NCBI RefSeq assembly: GCF_003855395.1 | Contig: NZ_CP034015.1 | Location: 2,056,001-2,120,000, forward strand | Length of the DNA: 64,000 nt | Reading direction: 5' to 3' | From: Shewanella livingstonensis | Lineage (GTDB): Bacteria > Pseudomonadota > Gammaproteobacteria > Enterobacterales > Shewanellaceae | In this document: positions 46,812 to 58,132 of the stretch, piece after piece | Layout of the letters: each line of letters begins with the position of its first letter | How positions within the stretch are numbered: position 1 is the first letter of the stretch | Made by a program: the position numbers and the translations under genes | Notes under the pieces: model-generated | What the model was told of the DNA's origin: nothing | Database searches by the model: none | Seen by the model: only the letters and a program-made list of their open reading frames with translations

Positions 46812-48725
46812 ATGTCACAACAAGAAACTCATGGCTTTCAAACCGAAGTAAAACAACTTCTGCAATTGATGATCCACTCTCTGTATTCAAATAAAGAGAT
46901 TTTCTTACGTGAGCTTGTCTCAAATGCCGCCGATGCAGCAGATAAACTACGTTATTTAGCCTTAACCGATGATGCCTTATATGAAGGCAACGGCGATTTA
47001 CGCGTTCGTGTTAGTGCCAATAAAGAAAAGGGCACAGTAACCATTTCTGATAATGGTATTGGTATGACCCGCGATAGTGTTATTGAGCATTTAGGCACTA
47101 TTGCTAAATCGGGCACTAAAGAGTTTTTCGGTAATCTTTCTGGCGAAGCATCAAAAGACTCACAATTGATTGGTCAGTTTGGTGTGGGCTTTTATTCAGC
47201 TTTCATCGTAGCGAAAAAAGTCACTGTGCGCACTCGTGCAGCTGGCCATGCGGCTAATGAAGGCGTGTTGTGGGAGTCTGAAGGTGAAGGTTCATTTAAT
47301 GTAGAAAGTATTACTAAAAATGAACGTGGTACTGAAATCGTGCTGCATTTACGTGATGAAGAAATGGAGTTTGCTGACGATTATCGTTTACGTTCAATTA
47401 TCACTAAGTATTCTGATCATATTTCTGTTCCAGTGCAAATGTGGAATGAAGGTACGCCAGAGTCAGATGGACCAGATGACGAGAAAGTGGCAGCTACTGA
47501 AGGTGAGTGGAAAGTGATGAACAAAGCCACCGCGCTTTGGACTCGTAATAAGTCAGACATCACGGAAGAAGAATATCAAGAATTTTACAAGCATATTTCT
47601 CACGATTACAGTGATGCATTAAAATGGTCACACAATCGTGTAGAAGGTAAACAAGAATATACCAGCTTATTGTATATCCCAGCTAAAGCACCTTGGGACA
47701 TGTGGAATCGCGACCATAAACATGGCTTGAAATTATTTGTTCAACGTGTATTTATTATGGATGAAGCGGAACAGTTTTTACCGACTTACTTACGCTTTGT
47801 TCGCGGCTTAATCGATTCAAATGATTTGCCATTAAACGTTTCTCGCGAAATCTTACAAGACAACCAAGTGACCACAGCAATGCGCGTGGGTATCACCAAG
47901 CGTGTGCTTGGTATGCTTGAAAAGCTGGCTAAAGATGAGCCTGAACAATATCAGTCTTTCTGGGCTGAGTTTGGTCAAGTATTAAAAGAAGGCCCAGCAG
48001 AAGACTTCGCTAACAAAGAACGCATTGCAGGTTTATTGCGTTTTGCTTCTACCCATGACAACTCTGCCGCTACAACCGTGTCACTAGAGGCGTATATTGA
48101 GCGCATGAAGGAAGGCCAAGATAAGGTTTACTATATTGTTGCCGACAGTCATGAAGCTGCAGCCAACAGTCCTCATCTTGAGTTGTTGCGCAAAAAAGGC
48201 ATTGAAGTATTATTAATGTCTGAGCGTATTGATGAATGGTTAGTGAACCACTTAACCGAGTTCAAAGGCAAGACGTTACATTCAGTTACCCGTGGTGATT
48301 TAGAATTAGGCGAACTTGAAGATGCGGCTGATAAAGAAGCTCATGACAAAGTGGCTGAAGAATCAAAAGCACTTGTTGAGCGGGTTAAAGCTGCGCTAGC
48401 GGATAGTGTATCAGAAGTTCGCGTGACATCTCGTTTAACTGACACGCCAGCGTGTGTGGTTGCCGGTGAAGGTGAAATGTCGACGCAGATGATTAAACTG
48501 ATGCAAGCTGCTGGTCAGCCAGTACCAGAATCTAAGCCAACGTTTGAGATTAATCCAACGCATCCTCTGGTTGAGCATCTGAATAAAGAAACTGACGAAA
48601 AACTGTTTGCCGATTGGGCTAACTTGTTATTACAACAAGCATTGTTATCGGAAAAGGGCAGTTTAGCAGACCCTTCAGCATTTATTAAACTAACCAATCA
48701 AATGTTATTGGCAAGTGTAAAATAA
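46812..48725 (+). CDS. htpG: Hsp90 chaperone HtpG
   Basis: 637 residues. The N-terminal GHKL ATPase holds [23 protein letters not shown] and [11 protein letters not shown]; the middle domain has the [10 protein letters not shown] motif; a C-terminal dimerisation domain completes the cytosolic Hsp90 form. AAGGAA lies upstream of the ATG, and a sigma-32 promoter drives it. It is followed by a terminator and then a CnoX-like gene. Confidence 0.98.
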   Translation: MSQQETHGFQTEVKQLLQLMIHSLYSNKEIFLRELVSNAADAADKLRYLALTDDALYEGNGDLRVRVSANKEKGTVTISDNGIGMTRDSVIEHLGTIAKSGTKEFFGNLSGEASKDSQLIGQFGVGFYSAFIVAKKVTVRTRAAGHAANEGVLWESEGEGSFNVESITKNERGTEIVLHLRDEEMEFADDYRLRSIITKYSDHISVPVQMWNEGTPESDGPDDEKVAATEGEWKVMNKATALWTRNKSDITEEEYQEFYKHISHDYSDALKWSHNRVEGKQEYTSLLYIPAKAPWDMWNRDHKHGLKLFVQRVFIMDEAEQFLPTYLRFVRGLIDSNDLPLNVSREILQDNQVTTAMRVGITKRVLGMLEKLAKDEPEQYQSFWAEFGQVLKEGPAEDFANKERIAGLLRFASTHDNSAATTVSLEAYIERMKEGQDKVYYIVADSHEAAANSPHLELLRKKGIEVLLMSERIDEWLVNHLTEFKGKTLHSVTRGDLELGELEDAADKEAHDKVAEESKALVERVKAALADSVSEVRVTSRLTDTPACVVAGEGEMSTQMIKLMQAAGQPVPESKPTFEINPTHPLVEHLNKETDEKLFADWANLLLQQALLSEKGSLADPSAFIKLTNQMLLASVK

Positions 48726-48740
48726 ATTCGATTTAAGCAG

Positions 48741-48772
48741 CAAAAGCGGACAATAAGTCCGCTTTTGTTTTT
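48741..48772 (+). terminator. Terminator after htpG
   Basis: Stem CAAAAGCGGAC/GTCCGCTTTTG with loop AATAA, then TTTTTG. It lies just upstream of the next gene. Confidence 0.85.
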
Positions 48773-48791
48773 GTCATTCTGCGGAGGCAAT

Positions 48792-49655
48792 ATGGACTAC
48801 CTCATCAATCTTACCAAAGATAATATTCAACAAGTTGTTGATACCTCAATGCAAAAAATGGTGGTATTGGCATTTTGGACTCAACAGCAGCCCGAAAGTG
48901 TGCAGATGTTGCACACCCTAGAACATTTGGCTAACACTCAAGCTGGGCGTTTTATTCTTGCCAAAGTGGATTGTGAAACCGAGTTAGAAATTGCTAACTA
49001 TTTTCAAATTCAAAATGTACCAACCACATTAATTTTAGATAAAGGAAGACCAATTGACGGTTTTTCTGGGCTACAAAGCCAAGAACAGATTAGTGACTTA
49101 CTCGACAAGCATTTACCACCTATGTGGATACAAGAGTTTGATGACGTTAAGCAACAGTTGGCTCAAGGTGAGTTATCGTCACCAGATTTGATCACAATAG
49201 CTGAACAATTAAAAACCATTTATATCGACGCACAACAGATAGCTGAAGTGGCATTAGTCATGACAGATGTGGCGTTACAGCAGGGGTTATTAGCAGAAGC
49301 TAAAGTGCTACTTGCCCGTATAGGCTTAGCGGATCAAGACAGTTATTATCATAATTTAGTCGCTAAATTAGCCTTAGCAGAAGATGCGGCTGATACACCT
49401 GAAATTCGTCAGCTGCAACAAAATGTTGCCGACCAACCTGACAATATGGATGCGGTGTTAATCTTAGCTAAAGCATTAAATGTTGCTCAACGTAACGAAG
49501 AAGCTCTTGAATTACTGTTCGCTATTTTACAAAAAGACCTGAACGTTGCCGATGGCAAAGTTAAACAAGTGTTCATGGAAATTTTAACCGCGATAGGTCA
49601 GGGTAATGCCTTAGCTAATCAATATCGCCGTAAATTATATACTTTATTGTATTAA
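48792..49655 (+). CDS. cnoX: CnoX/YbbN-like thioredoxin-fold co-chaperone
   Basis: 287 residues. A thioredoxin-like domain (1-110) is followed by a TPR-like helical domain (about 125-287). The usual CxxC position after W29 reads T30-QQ-Q33, so it cannot act as a dithiol oxidoreductase; the cis-Pro strand NVPTTLI is kept. CnoX proteins hold unfolding proteins under oxidative stress and pass them to GroEL or DnaK. The start at 48792 has GGAGG 4 nt upstream and is preferred over 48765. Its place after htpG fits a chaperone role. Confidence 0.82.
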   Translation: MDYLINLTKDNIQQVVDTSMQKMVVLAFWTQQQPESVQMLHTLEHLANTQAGRFILAKVDCETELEIANYFQIQNVPTTLILDKGRPIDGFSGLQSQEQISDLLDKHLPPMWIQEFDDVKQQLAQGELSSPDLITIAEQLKTIYIDAQQIAEVALVMTDVALQQGLLAEAKVLLARIGLADQDSYYHNLVAKLALAEDAADTPEIRQLQQNVADQPDNMDAVLILAKALNVAQRNEEALELLFAILQKDLNVADGKVKQVFMEILTAIGQGNALANQYRRKLYTLLY

Positions 49656-49776
49656 ACAAGTTGATGCGTTTTTGTTACAACCCTTATTAGATTTAGGTCT
49701 AATGTCATAACAAAAGCGCTATTAAAAGTGTGGTAGATGTGCGAAAATCGCCGCCCTAAAAAGAACATAAACTTAA

Positions 49777-50436
<660 letters not shown>

Positions 50437-50898
50437 TAGCTGCTTAGCGTTACTCAATAAAAAGCCTGCAACGCAGGCTTTTTTTATGGCTAAAGAAAAC
50501 CGCATGGTTAAGTCTCATTGGCTTATGGCTCGAAGGTTATATCCATTCAGTGACTACGCTCTCTACACTGGAGTCAGTAACCAGTTGCTGTCATGCTATC
50601 TGCGTTACATTAATGACAACCAGTACCAAGCTGGCACGTATTTATGCCTTGTAAGTAAAATACAGAGTAAGTTTTATCACGTAAACTGGCAATAAACTCG
50701 TTTCTATCGATGTATCCCGTCTCTTATTGTTCATTAAGCGTGTTTAGGCTACGAATATGATAAAAGTGATATAGAATTAACGCGTACCTATGATAAAATT
50801 TGCCGCCATTTTCGCGGATGATGACTTTTTCAAATTGAATGAGTGTCAGTGGTAATTAATTTCACACTTGCATGGACGCCAAGCTATGAGAGCCCAAT
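50437..50898. other. Intergenic region between adk and gsk
   Basis: About 460 bp. It starts with the adk terminator. A 69-codon frame (50486-50695) begins inside the terminator T-run and has no family resemblance. AT-rich elements such as TATGAT near 50755 may serve the gsk promoter. hemH, which follows adk in E. coli, is absent. Confidence 0.5.
50459..50486 (+). terminator. Terminator of adk
   Basis: Stem AAAAAGCCTGC/GCAGGCTTTTT with an AAC loop and following Ts. Confidence 0.9.
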
Positions 50899-52203
50899 AT
50901 GAAGTTTCCTGGTCAACGTAAGTCCAAGCACTATTTCCCTGTAAACAGTCGTGATCCGTTATTGGCTCAACTTACGCAGCAGCCTCAACCTTTTTCTACT
51001 TATATTTGTGGTATTGATCAAACTTTGGTTGATATAGAGGCTAAAGTAGAAGATGAATTACTTGAGCGCTATGGCTTGCCTAAAGGCAACTCAACTCTGA
51101 TTAATGATGAGCAAGCCCATAACTTGTACCTTGAACTTAAATCTAATGAGATGATCAGCGATGAATTTGCTGGTGGTACTATTGGTAACACAGTACACAA
51201 TTATTCTATTTTAGCCGATGACCGCTCAGTACTTTTTGGTGTAATGAGCCAGCATATTATGGTCGGCAGCTACGCTTATCGCTATTTATGCAATACTTCA
51301 TCAAAGGTTGACCTTAACTTTTTACAACCTGTCGACGGCCCTATTGGACGTTGTTTTACTCTGGTTTCTGATTGTGGTGAGCGCACGTTTGCTATCAGCA
51401 AAGGGTGTATGGATAAACTCACCCCTGAGTATATCGACAAAGAAGTGGTGCAGGGCAGTTCAGCGTTAGTGTTAACGGCTTACTTGATGCGTGCCAGCGA
51501 TGGTGATGGTATTACTGATGCTGCCATGACAGCGATTAATTATGCTAAAGAAGCGGATGTCCCCGTGGTGTTAACTTTAGGGACACGTTTTTTAATTCAA
51601 GAAGACCCACAGTGGTGGCAAAACTTTATTAATCAACATGTTACCATTTTAGCTATGAATGAGGATGAAGGCGAAGCGTTAACCGGTTTTAAAGACCCAT
51701 TACTTGCCAGTGAAGCTGCGCTTGAATGGTGTGACATGGTGTTAACGACCGCGGGTGCCATAGGGCTTTATACCGCAGGTTACACCGATAATAATGAAAA
51801 GCGTGAAACTAGCCATACCTTGTTACCAGGTGCTATTCCTGAGTTTAATCGTTATGAGTTCTCTCGCCCTAAATTACAAGCCGATTGTGACACGCCGATA
51901 AAAGTGTACGCACACATTGCGCCTTATATGGGTGGTCCGGAATTAATCCGCAATACTAATGGTGCTGGTGATGGCGCATTGTCTGCACTTTTACATGACT
52001 TATCTGCCAATACGTTCCATAAAACTAATATACCTGGCTCAAGTAAGCATAAACGAGATGGTTTATGTTATTCATCATTTTCACAATTATGTAAATACGC
52101 CAATCGTGTTGCATACGAGGTGTTAGCGCAGCATAGCCCACGTTTGTCGCGTGGTTTACCTGAACGTGAAGACAGTTTAGAAGAGTCTTATTGGGAACGA
52201 TGA
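50899..52203 (+). CDS. gsk: Inosine-guanosine kinase
   Basis: 434 residues, matching E. coli Gsk in length and along its full sequence (MKFPGQRKSKHYFPVN at the start, GLPEREDSLEESYW near the end). PfkB/ribokinase-fold enzyme that phosphorylates inosine and guanosine for purine salvage; the anion-hole motif NTNGAGDGALSALLHD (about 352-367) carries the catalytic Asp. GAGAG lies 6 nt before the ATG. Confidence 0.97.
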   Translation: MKFPGQRKSKHYFPVNSRDPLLAQLTQQPQPFSTYICGIDQTLVDIEAKVEDELLERYGLPKGNSTLINDEQAHNLYLELKSNEMISDEFAGGTIGNTVHNYSILADDRSVLFGVMSQHIMVGSYAYRYLCNTSSKVDLNFLQPVDGPIGRCFTLVSDCGERTFAISKGCMDKLTPEYIDKEVVQGSSALVLTAYLMRASDGDGITDAAMTAINYAKEADVPVVLTLGTRFLIQEDPQWWQNFINQHVTILAMNEDEGEALTGFKDPLLASEAALEWCDMVLTTAGAIGLYTAGYTDNNEKRETSHTLLPGAIPEFNRYEFSRPKLQADCDTPIKVYAHIAPYMGGPELIRNTNGAGDGALSALLHDLSANTFHKTNIPGSSKHKRDGLCYSSFSQLCKYANRVAYEVLAQHSPRLSRGLPEREDSLEESYWER

Positions 52204-52215
52204 TCAGCGGCATAT

Positions 52216-52255
52216 AAAAAAAAACGATAATGAAGCATCATTATCGTTTTTTTTT
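52216..52255 (+). terminator. Terminator of gsk
   Basis: Eighteen-base perfect arms (A9CGATAATGA and its complement) with an AGCA loop at 52234-52237. The A/T flanks could work on both strands. Confidence 0.92.
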
Positions 52256-52318
52256 GTGTAGATTTTTATAGAATAGGTATCGAAAGTCAGAATCTTAACC
52301 AGTAATCAGGAGCGTCAC

Positions 52319-53149
52319 GTGAAAGGACAGATCTTAAGAGAGATGCATGTACTCAAGGCCATTGAGCCTGAGTTTGAAGTTCAACGTCGTGTTGCTTTTA
52401 TTAAAGCTAAATTAAAAGAGGCTCAGACTCGTAGTTTAGTATTAGGGATCAGCGGTGGTGTTGATTCATCTCTAGCGGGTCGTTTGTGTCAATTAGCGGT
52501 AGATTCTCTTAATCAAGAGCACTGTGGCTCATCTTATCAATTTATTGCGGTTCGTTTACCTTATCAAGTTCAAAAAGATGAACATGAGGCACAAATGGCT
52601 TGTCAGTTTATTCAGCCTTCAAAACAAGTCACGGTCAATATTGCTCAAGGCGTTATCGGTGTGCATCAAGCCACGTTAGCAGGCTTAGCAGAAGCTAATA
52701 TCGCTTTAGCAGATGAAAACAAGGTTGATTTCGTTAAAGGTAACGTCAAAGCCAGAATGCGGATGATTGCACAATATAACATTGCTGGCTTAGTCGGCGG
52801 ATTAGTTGTTGGCACCGATCATAGTGCGGAAAATATTACTGGTTTTTATACCAAATGGGGTGATGGTGCATGCGATTTAGCACCATTATTTGGCTTAAAT
52901 AAACGTCAGGTACGTCAATTAGCAGCCCATTTAGGCGCGCCAGAGATATTGGTTAAAAAGGCCCCTACCGCGGATTTAGAAGACAATAAACCTCAACTTG
53001 AAGATGAAGTTGCTTTAGGGCTAACCTATGATCAAATAGATGACTTCTTAGAAGGTAAAGATGTGGCTAAATCAGTAGAAGAAAAACTGGTGAGTATTTA
53101 TAAGCGCACTCAACATAAGCGTGAACCTATTCCGACTATTTACGATTGA
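52319..53149 (+). CDS. nadE: Ammonia-dependent NAD+ synthetase
   Basis: 276 residues. It amidates nicotinate adenine dinucleotide to NAD+ with ammonia. The PP-loop is [15 protein letters not shown] (S45-GGVD-S50); [20 protein letters not shown] is the NaAD-binding region. There is no glutaminase domain. GTG start with AGGAG 6 nt upstream. Confidence 0.96.
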   Translation: MKGQILREMHVLKAIEPEFEVQRRVAFIKAKLKEAQTRSLVLGISGGVDSSLAGRLCQLAVDSLNQEHCGSSYQFIAVRLPYQVQKDEHEAQMACQFIQPSKQVTVNIAQGVIGVHQATLAGLAEANIALADENKVDFVKGNVKARMRMIAQYNIAGLVGGLVVGTDHSAENITGFYTKWGDGACDLAPLFGLNKRQVRQLAAHLGAPEILVKKAPTADLEDNKPQLEDEVALGLTYDQIDDFLEGKDVAKSVEEKLVSIYKRTQHKREPIPTIYD

Positions 53150-53157
53150 TAGGTTTA

Positions 53158-53721
53158 TTATTTGGCTAACGCAATCTGTTGTCGTGTCAATTCAATAAGC
53201 GCATTAGAATATTGCCGATAATCTAAATATGGTGTCAGTAACACAGTTTGCTGATGCTGTATTTTTTGCTTTTCATCTAGTGATGTATAGTACTGTTGAT
53301 CTACTACCCCCATACGTAGCTGGGCTTCTTTACCACATAAAATATGCCAAGATTCAGGTGAAAATGCTATCTCGTCGTGATGTTCAACCTTTGAATTAAC
53401 AATACGTAATTGGCAATGCAAACGTGATGGAGTATTGATGTGTTTATTGGTTTGTTGATTATGAGATTCATTAAATAATTGGTCACGGATCTGTTTCCAG
53501 TCAATCCCTTTGTTAGCATTGATATCGTGCTCTAAACAGCAAATTTTTGCCATAATGGTGACGATTTTACGCCAGTGGTTGCCATTCAATGTAACCAGTT
53601 GGGTAATTGCATCGGGGTGAGCGGCTTGCCAATGTGCGGGTAGCTCTGGAGGCGTAGGTAAATAAAATATGATATCGGGATTCATCGGTCCCCATACATA
53701 GCTAAATAAATCTGATGACAT
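53158..53721 (-). CDS. Hypothetical protein, 187 residues
   Basis: I do not recognise a confident family. It is a soluble, His/Gln-rich protein with no signal peptide or membrane helix. Notable segments are NPDIIFYLPTPPELPAHW near the N-terminus and ESWHILCGKEAQLRMG near the middle, and a helical end (YSNALIELTRQQIAL). GGGAAG lies before the ATG on the minus strand, supporting the start and coding. It converges with nadE, whose stop is 9 bp away, and is divergent from the hydrolase gene. Confidence 0.7.
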   Translation of the reverse strand: MSSDLFSYVWGPMNPDIIFYLPTPPELPAHWQAAHPDAITQLVTLNGNHWRKIVTIMAKICCLEHDINANKGIDWKQIRDQLFNESHNQQTNKHINTPSRLHCQLRIVNSKVEHHDEIAFSPESWHILCGKEAQLRMGVVDQQYYTSLDEKQKIQHQQTVLLTPYLDYRQYSNALIELTRQQIALAK

Positions 53722-53841
53722 ATTACTTCCCAGGATAGTTAAGGATTGTTATTACTTGGCTTTTTTGCTGCTTTTTACGTTAAATGGTTATTACATTGAG
53801 GGTTTATATTTGAGTTTATTTTTGCTTATTACAAGGTTGTT

Positions 53842-55341
53842 ATGCGCGCAATTGTGATTGGGTCGACTAAACATTTTTTATTCGCTGCATTTTATGGTGC
53901 TTTGGGTATTGCCCTTGCATTGATTATTACTGCCGTTTGGTTGCTTAATGCGCGGCCTAATTTATCATTGTGGCACACAACACATCTTACTTCTGAATAC
54001 CATCAACAGTCAGGGTTAACTGATTTTAGTCAATATTTGCAATTAGAAGATAAACTTTTTGCTGAAGTAGAACAACAAGTTTACCGACAATATCAGCCAG
54101 AAATCGCATCTCCTATTAACCGTTACGAGCGCCATAGCTTATCTGATCCTGGATTATGGCAGCAAAATTGGAACCGTTCATTTGAATGGCAAAACCCACA
54201 AGCTGAGTTCGGCTTATTATTGCTACACGGTATGTCTGATTCCCCCTATATGATGTCGCATTTAGCACAGCATTATCAGCATCAGGCATATGTTTTAGGT
54301 TTACGTTTACCTGGCCATGGCACAATTCCTTCTGGATTAACCGACATTACCTGGCCTGATCTTGCCGGTGCGGTATCACTGGCTGTCGCGCACTTATCAT
54401 CGCAATTGCCGGGTAAACCGATATATGTGGCGGGGTTTTCAACTGGGGCGGCATTAGCATTAAATCACGAGCTTGAAAATATCAGTTTAGATAAGCCTAC
54501 AAGCTTTGATGGCATCATTATGTTATCACCAGCCATCGGTCTCGATCCTATTGCCGCAGGCGCATATTGGCAAGCAAAACTGGGAAAATTACTCGGGCAA
54601 GATAAATTGTATTGGAACAGTATTCAAACAGAATATGACCCATTCAAATATCAATCATTTGCGGTTAATGCTGGCGATGTTGTGTATGAGTTAACGCAAC
54701 GTAATCAGACGTTATTAGCGACACTGACACCGCAACAGTTTACAGCTATCCCGCCAATATTAACCTTTCAGTCTGTTGTCGATGATACCGTCTCTTCGCT
54801 TGCTGTGGTGGATTTGTTATATCAAAGATTACCAGCAAATAAACACCATCAATTGGTGTTATTTGACGTGAATAGGACTAAGAGTAACAACCAATTACTT
54901 TACCAAGATCCATTGGCATCCTTTGCCCCATTTTGGCTACCCCAAAAATTGCCTTATCGGTTAAGTTTGGTTGAAAATGATCCACAACACGACAATCACG
55001 TTCAAGTAAAAGAGTTAGCTGATAAATCGATAACCAATGATGTACTCGCATTAAGTTTGACTTGGCCTCAAGACGTGTATTCTTTATCTCATGTGGCATT
55101 AAACTTTCCGATTGAAGATACGCTTTATGGACCACTTCCGGTGGATAATCCACAAAAAATTCAGATAGGAAGAGCGATTTACCAAGGCGAGCGTGGCATT
55201 TTTAGCATACCTGCCGATGATATGTTACGGCAGAAATGGAACCCATTTTATCCATATATGATGACTCGAATTGATGAGTTTACTCAAGAGCGCCATTCAG
55301 AGTCACCAATGGATAAAAAACAACTAAAGATTAATCAGTAA
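53842..55341 (+). CDS. Membrane-anchored alpha/beta hydrolase
   Basis: 499 residues. An N-terminal hydrophobic helix (about 12-36) should anchor it in the inner membrane facing the periplasm or act as an uncleaved signal. The alpha/beta hydrolase core follows: the oxyanion loop LLLLHGMSDSPY, LRLPGHGTIPSG, and the nucleophile elbow GFSTG with S200. The aspartate and histidine could be D in VVDDTVSS and H in DVYSLSHVAL. Esterase or lipase activity on an unknown lipid is inferred. Its 3' end overlaps the convergent diguanylate cyclase by 11 bp. Confidence 0.8.
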   Translation: MRAIVIGSTKHFLFAAFYGALGIALALIITAVWLLNARPNLSLWHTTHLTSEYHQQSGLTDFSQYLQLEDKLFAEVEQQVYRQYQPEIASPINRYERHSLSDPGLWQQNWNRSFEWQNPQAEFGLLLLHGMSDSPYMMSHLAQHYQHQAYVLGLRLPGHGTIPSGLTDITWPDLAGAVSLAVAHLSSQLPGKPIYVAGFSTGAALALNHELENISLDKPTSFDGIIMLSPAIGLDPIAAGAYWQAKLGKLLGQDKLYWNSIQTEYDPFKYQSFAVNAGDVVYELTQRNQTLLATLTPQQFTAIPPILTFQSVVDDTVSSLAVVDLLYQRLPANKHHQLVLFDVNRTKSNNQLLYQDPLASFAPFWLPQKLPYRLSLVENDPQHDNHVQVKELADKSITNDVLALSLTWPQDVYSLSHVALNFPIEDTLYGPLPVDNPQKIQIGRAIYQGERGIFSIPADDMLRQKWNPFYPYMMTRIDEFTQERHSESPMDKKQLKINQ

Positions 55342-57499
55342 TGATATTAATGATTGTTCGGTTACGTCCCTGCTGCTTTGCCTGATAAAGATTATCATCA
55401 GCAACTTTAATCCATTTATCGAGCTCTATCTCATAGTCAGCATTGGCTGTAATTGCGCCAATGCTGACCGTCACTTTAAAGGTCTGTTTATCTTCCGGTG
55501 AAGTGATTTCTAATTGTGACAGTGCTTCTCTGAAACCATTGAGGTGGTGTTCAATATGTAAGGTGTTAGATAAAGGTAAAATGAGCAAAAACTCTTCCCC
55601 GCCGTAGCGAGCGACAACATCAATATCTCGTTTAAAATACTTCTGCAGTAGTAGAGAGACGTTACGTAAGCATTCATCTCCAGCCAAATGACCATAGTTA
55701 TCATTAACCTGTTTGAACAAATCTAAATCAAGTACGACAACCGTAATCGCTTGATCGCTTTGCAAACAAAAATCCAATAACTCAGAGAATTTACGTTCAG
55801 CATAACGGCGATTATATAATCCGGTTAACGCATCTCTATCAACCAACTCAGTCAGCTTTTTGTTGGCTTTCTCTAACTCAGCTGTTCGTTTGGCTACGGT
55901 CTCTTCTAATTCAACTTGATGTGCAATAAGTTGTTGTTTACTAGCCGCTAATCGTTGGTAAAGGCTGAATACTTCTCTGGGTGAGTTATCATCTATCGCT
56001 GAGGTTTTTCCTGAAGCAGAATAAGCTTGACTGAATTGATTCGCTACCGCTTCTAATGGCACTGTTAATAGTGCACTGAGTTTTGTTGAGATATAAAAAG
56101 TACACAGTAATGACACTAACAACATAATAAAACTAGCAAACATTTGTTCTTCGGCCAGTTTCAATAGCGGTGAAAATTCTTTTAAAATATACACTGTCCA
56201 ACCATTATTTAATTCACGATGAGCATACATATACTCAGGCACAATTGAAGTGGTATTGTGAATATTAATGAGCTCAAGGTTAGCACGATAGACGCCTTTA
56301 TTTACTGCAAAATTAAATTGTGATAGTGGTTTTAGATCAAGTTTTTCTGAGGCGTAAATAATTTGGTTTTGCTCATCAACCATCACAATAGATTCATCAT
56401 CAGTATATTCATTGACTTGATCAATATGTGAGAAATGGGTCAAATCAAGCGACCCTTCTACAATTCCAGCTACTTGTGTGTGTTGTTGATCGAGATAAAA
56501 TGGTGCACTCATGGCAATAATTGCATCATTACCAAAACCACGCCCCAGAAAAACAGATGAGATGAATAGACGATGATTATAAAATGATTCAATAAAATAA
56601 TCGCGATCTTTAATGTTGATATCTTGCTCTGGTAATTGCTGTTTTATTAGTCTTGATGCTGGGCTTGCTGCCACAATATCGGCCGTTGGATTGGCAATCA
56701 ACATACTAATAAAACCAGGATAGCTTTGATGTAAATTAGATAGAATAGCTTGCCACTTCTCGGGTTTGTCGGCAACTAAACCCAACTGATTGGCAGTGTT
56801 TTTGATTACTATTTGGTGATTATCGATATAGTTCTGAGCAGAGATAGACAGATGTGCAACCGCTTCATTCATGTTCTGCTTTAACATAACTTGTTGTCGT
56901 TCTAGAAAATAAAAATTAAAAATTAATGCGGTAAATAGTAACGTTAATGTCACCATTAACGTGAAAAAATACGTTAATTGTGCGCTTAATTGTCTGCGAT
57001 GGCGGTCTTTTACTTTGTCTTTTAAAAACCACAGCTTTGGAATAGCTAAAATTAATAGCGATGCAATACTGGTATATATCAGTCCGTTGATCCCTTGTTT
57101 GGAAATGATAAAGCCTAAGTGAGAAGGAGGAATATCCATCAAAAAGACCACATATAAATACACCATTGGTGCACCAATCAATAACCAATAAGCCGCATCA
57201 GCATATAAAGCATAAATATCTCGACGTCTTGCATAGCCTAAAAAAAGGGCTTCTAGTCCAAAAAATAAGTACACATGTGGACTATCCCATATCAACATTA
57301 ATCCTGTCGATGCCATCATTGCCGTCAAAAATGCGTACCAAGGTCCTAATAAAACGGCAGCAATCACTGTCATCGTATTCCCTAATACAAATTGCACATT
57401 GGCAAAAAACTGTATCGGATAACAATTTATTAGTAGTCCGGCTACTCCCAAGATAATTGAGAATAAAAGGTGTTGTTGATTTATCCGTGGCAACGTCAA
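55331..57499 (-). CDS. Membrane diguanylate cyclase with extracytoplasmic sensor domain
   Basis: 722 residues. About six N-terminal helices (1-160) form an integral membrane sensor. A further helix (about 175-200) leads to a periplasmic dCACHE-like region (210-440), a transmembrane helix (ASFIMLLVSLLCTFYIST), a short coiled coil (ETVAKRTAELEKANKKL) and a C-terminal GGDEF domain. The active site is GGEEF at 633-637. The inhibitory I-site RxxD is present as R624-DI-D627, with the correct spacing. It should make c-di-GMP from GTP and be subject to feedback control. No EAL domain is present. Confidence 0.9.
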   Translation of the reverse strand: MTLPRINQQHLLFSIILGVAGLLINCYPIQFFANVQFVLGNTMTVIAAVLLGPWYAFLTAMMASTGLMLIWDSPHVYLFFGLEALFLGYARRRDIYALYADAAYWLLIGAPMVYLYVVFLMDIPPSHLGFIISKQGINGLIYTSIASLLILAIPKLWFLKDKVKDRHRRQLSAQLTYFFTLMVTLTLLFTALIFNFYFLERQQVMLKQNMNEAVAHLSISAQNYIDNHQIVIKNTANQLGLVADKPEKWQAILSNLHQSYPGFISMLIANPTADIVAASPASRLIKQQLPEQDINIKDRDYFIESFYNHRLFISSVFLGRGFGNDAIIAMSAPFYLDQQHTQVAGIVEGSLDLTHFSHIDQVNEYTDDESIVMVDEQNQIIYASEKLDLKPLSQFNFAVNKGVYRANLELINIHNTTSIVPEYMYAHRELNNGWTVYILKEFSPLLKLAEEQMFASFIMLLVSLLCTFYISTKLSALLTVPLEAVANQFSQAYSASGKTSAIDDNSPREVFSLYQRLAASKQQLIAHQVELEETVAKRTAELEKANKKLTELVDRDALTGLYNRRYAERKFSELLDFCLQSDQAITVVVLDLDLFKQVNDNYGHLAGDECLRNVSLLLQKYFKRDIDVVARYGGEEFLLILPLSNTLHIEHHLNGFREALSQLEITSPEDKQTFKVTVSIGAITANADYEIELDKWIKVADDNLYQAKQQGRNRTIINIITD

Positions 57500-57854
57500 A
57501 AAAATATCCTTATTATCTGTATTCTAAAAAGATTTATTTTTACAGGAGTACTTATCTCAGGAAATAGAACAGATTTCAACGCAAACGAAGAGTTTTTTGC
57601 TAGCAAATATTACTTTTTGCCTTTTGTGATACAGATCTCAAACTCCGCAAGCGCTTATTCTTGTTCGACCTTGGTCTAATTATGTAGAACAAGGAATATA
57701 TTTTTTTGTCAGATATTTACCTGATTAATAACAACTTTATCTATGAAGTGTTAACTCTTATTAATTAAGTACGACTAAGGTCTTGATTGTGGTGCCCCCA
57801 TGAGTTGCTAAATTAACAATGGCTTTACAAAAAAATAACTTACGGGGAGTCGCA
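57500..57854. other. Intergenic region between diguanylate cyclase and symporter
   Basis: 355 bp between divergent genes, AT-rich. A short palindrome GACCTTGGTC lies at 57667-57676. I see no clear CRP, FNR or two-component box. Confidence 0.4.
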
Positions 57855-58121
57855 ATGAGTTTTGAAAATAACGATAAGGCAGCGGGATATTGGCGTGAGA
57901 ATTTACGCTTAGTACTTAGCTTGCTTGCAATTTGGGCTGCAGTGTCATTTGGCTGCGGTATTTTATTAGTAGATGTGTTAAACGAATTTACTTTTATGGG
58001 ATTCAAACTGGGTTTCTGGTTTGCGCAGCAGGGTGCAATGTATGTATTCGTGGCGCTGATTTTTGTTTATGTAGCGAAAGCTAATACATTAGACAAAAAA
58101 TACAATGTTCAGGAAGACTAA
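57855..58121 (+). CDS. DUF4212 sodium/solute symporter small subunit
   Basis: 88 residues with two membrane helices (LRLVLSLLAIWAAVSFGCGILL and GFWFAQQGAMYVFVALIFVYV). It matches the DUF4212 family, encoded just before a large SSS-family symporter. The ATG at 57855 has GGGGAG 5 nt upstream; an upstream frame from 57819 is unlikely. The large subunit starts 11 bp downstream. Confidence 0.88.
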   Translation: MSFENNDKAAGYWRENLRLVLSLLAIWAAVSFGCGILLVDVLNEFTFMGFKLGFWFAQQGAMYVFVALIFVYVAKANTLDKKYNVQED

Positions 58122-58132
58122 GGGGCACTAAG

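Noticed and set aside
50486-50695. 69-codon ORF after adk
   Set aside because: It begins in the T-run of the adk terminator and resembles no known family; no ribosome site is seen.
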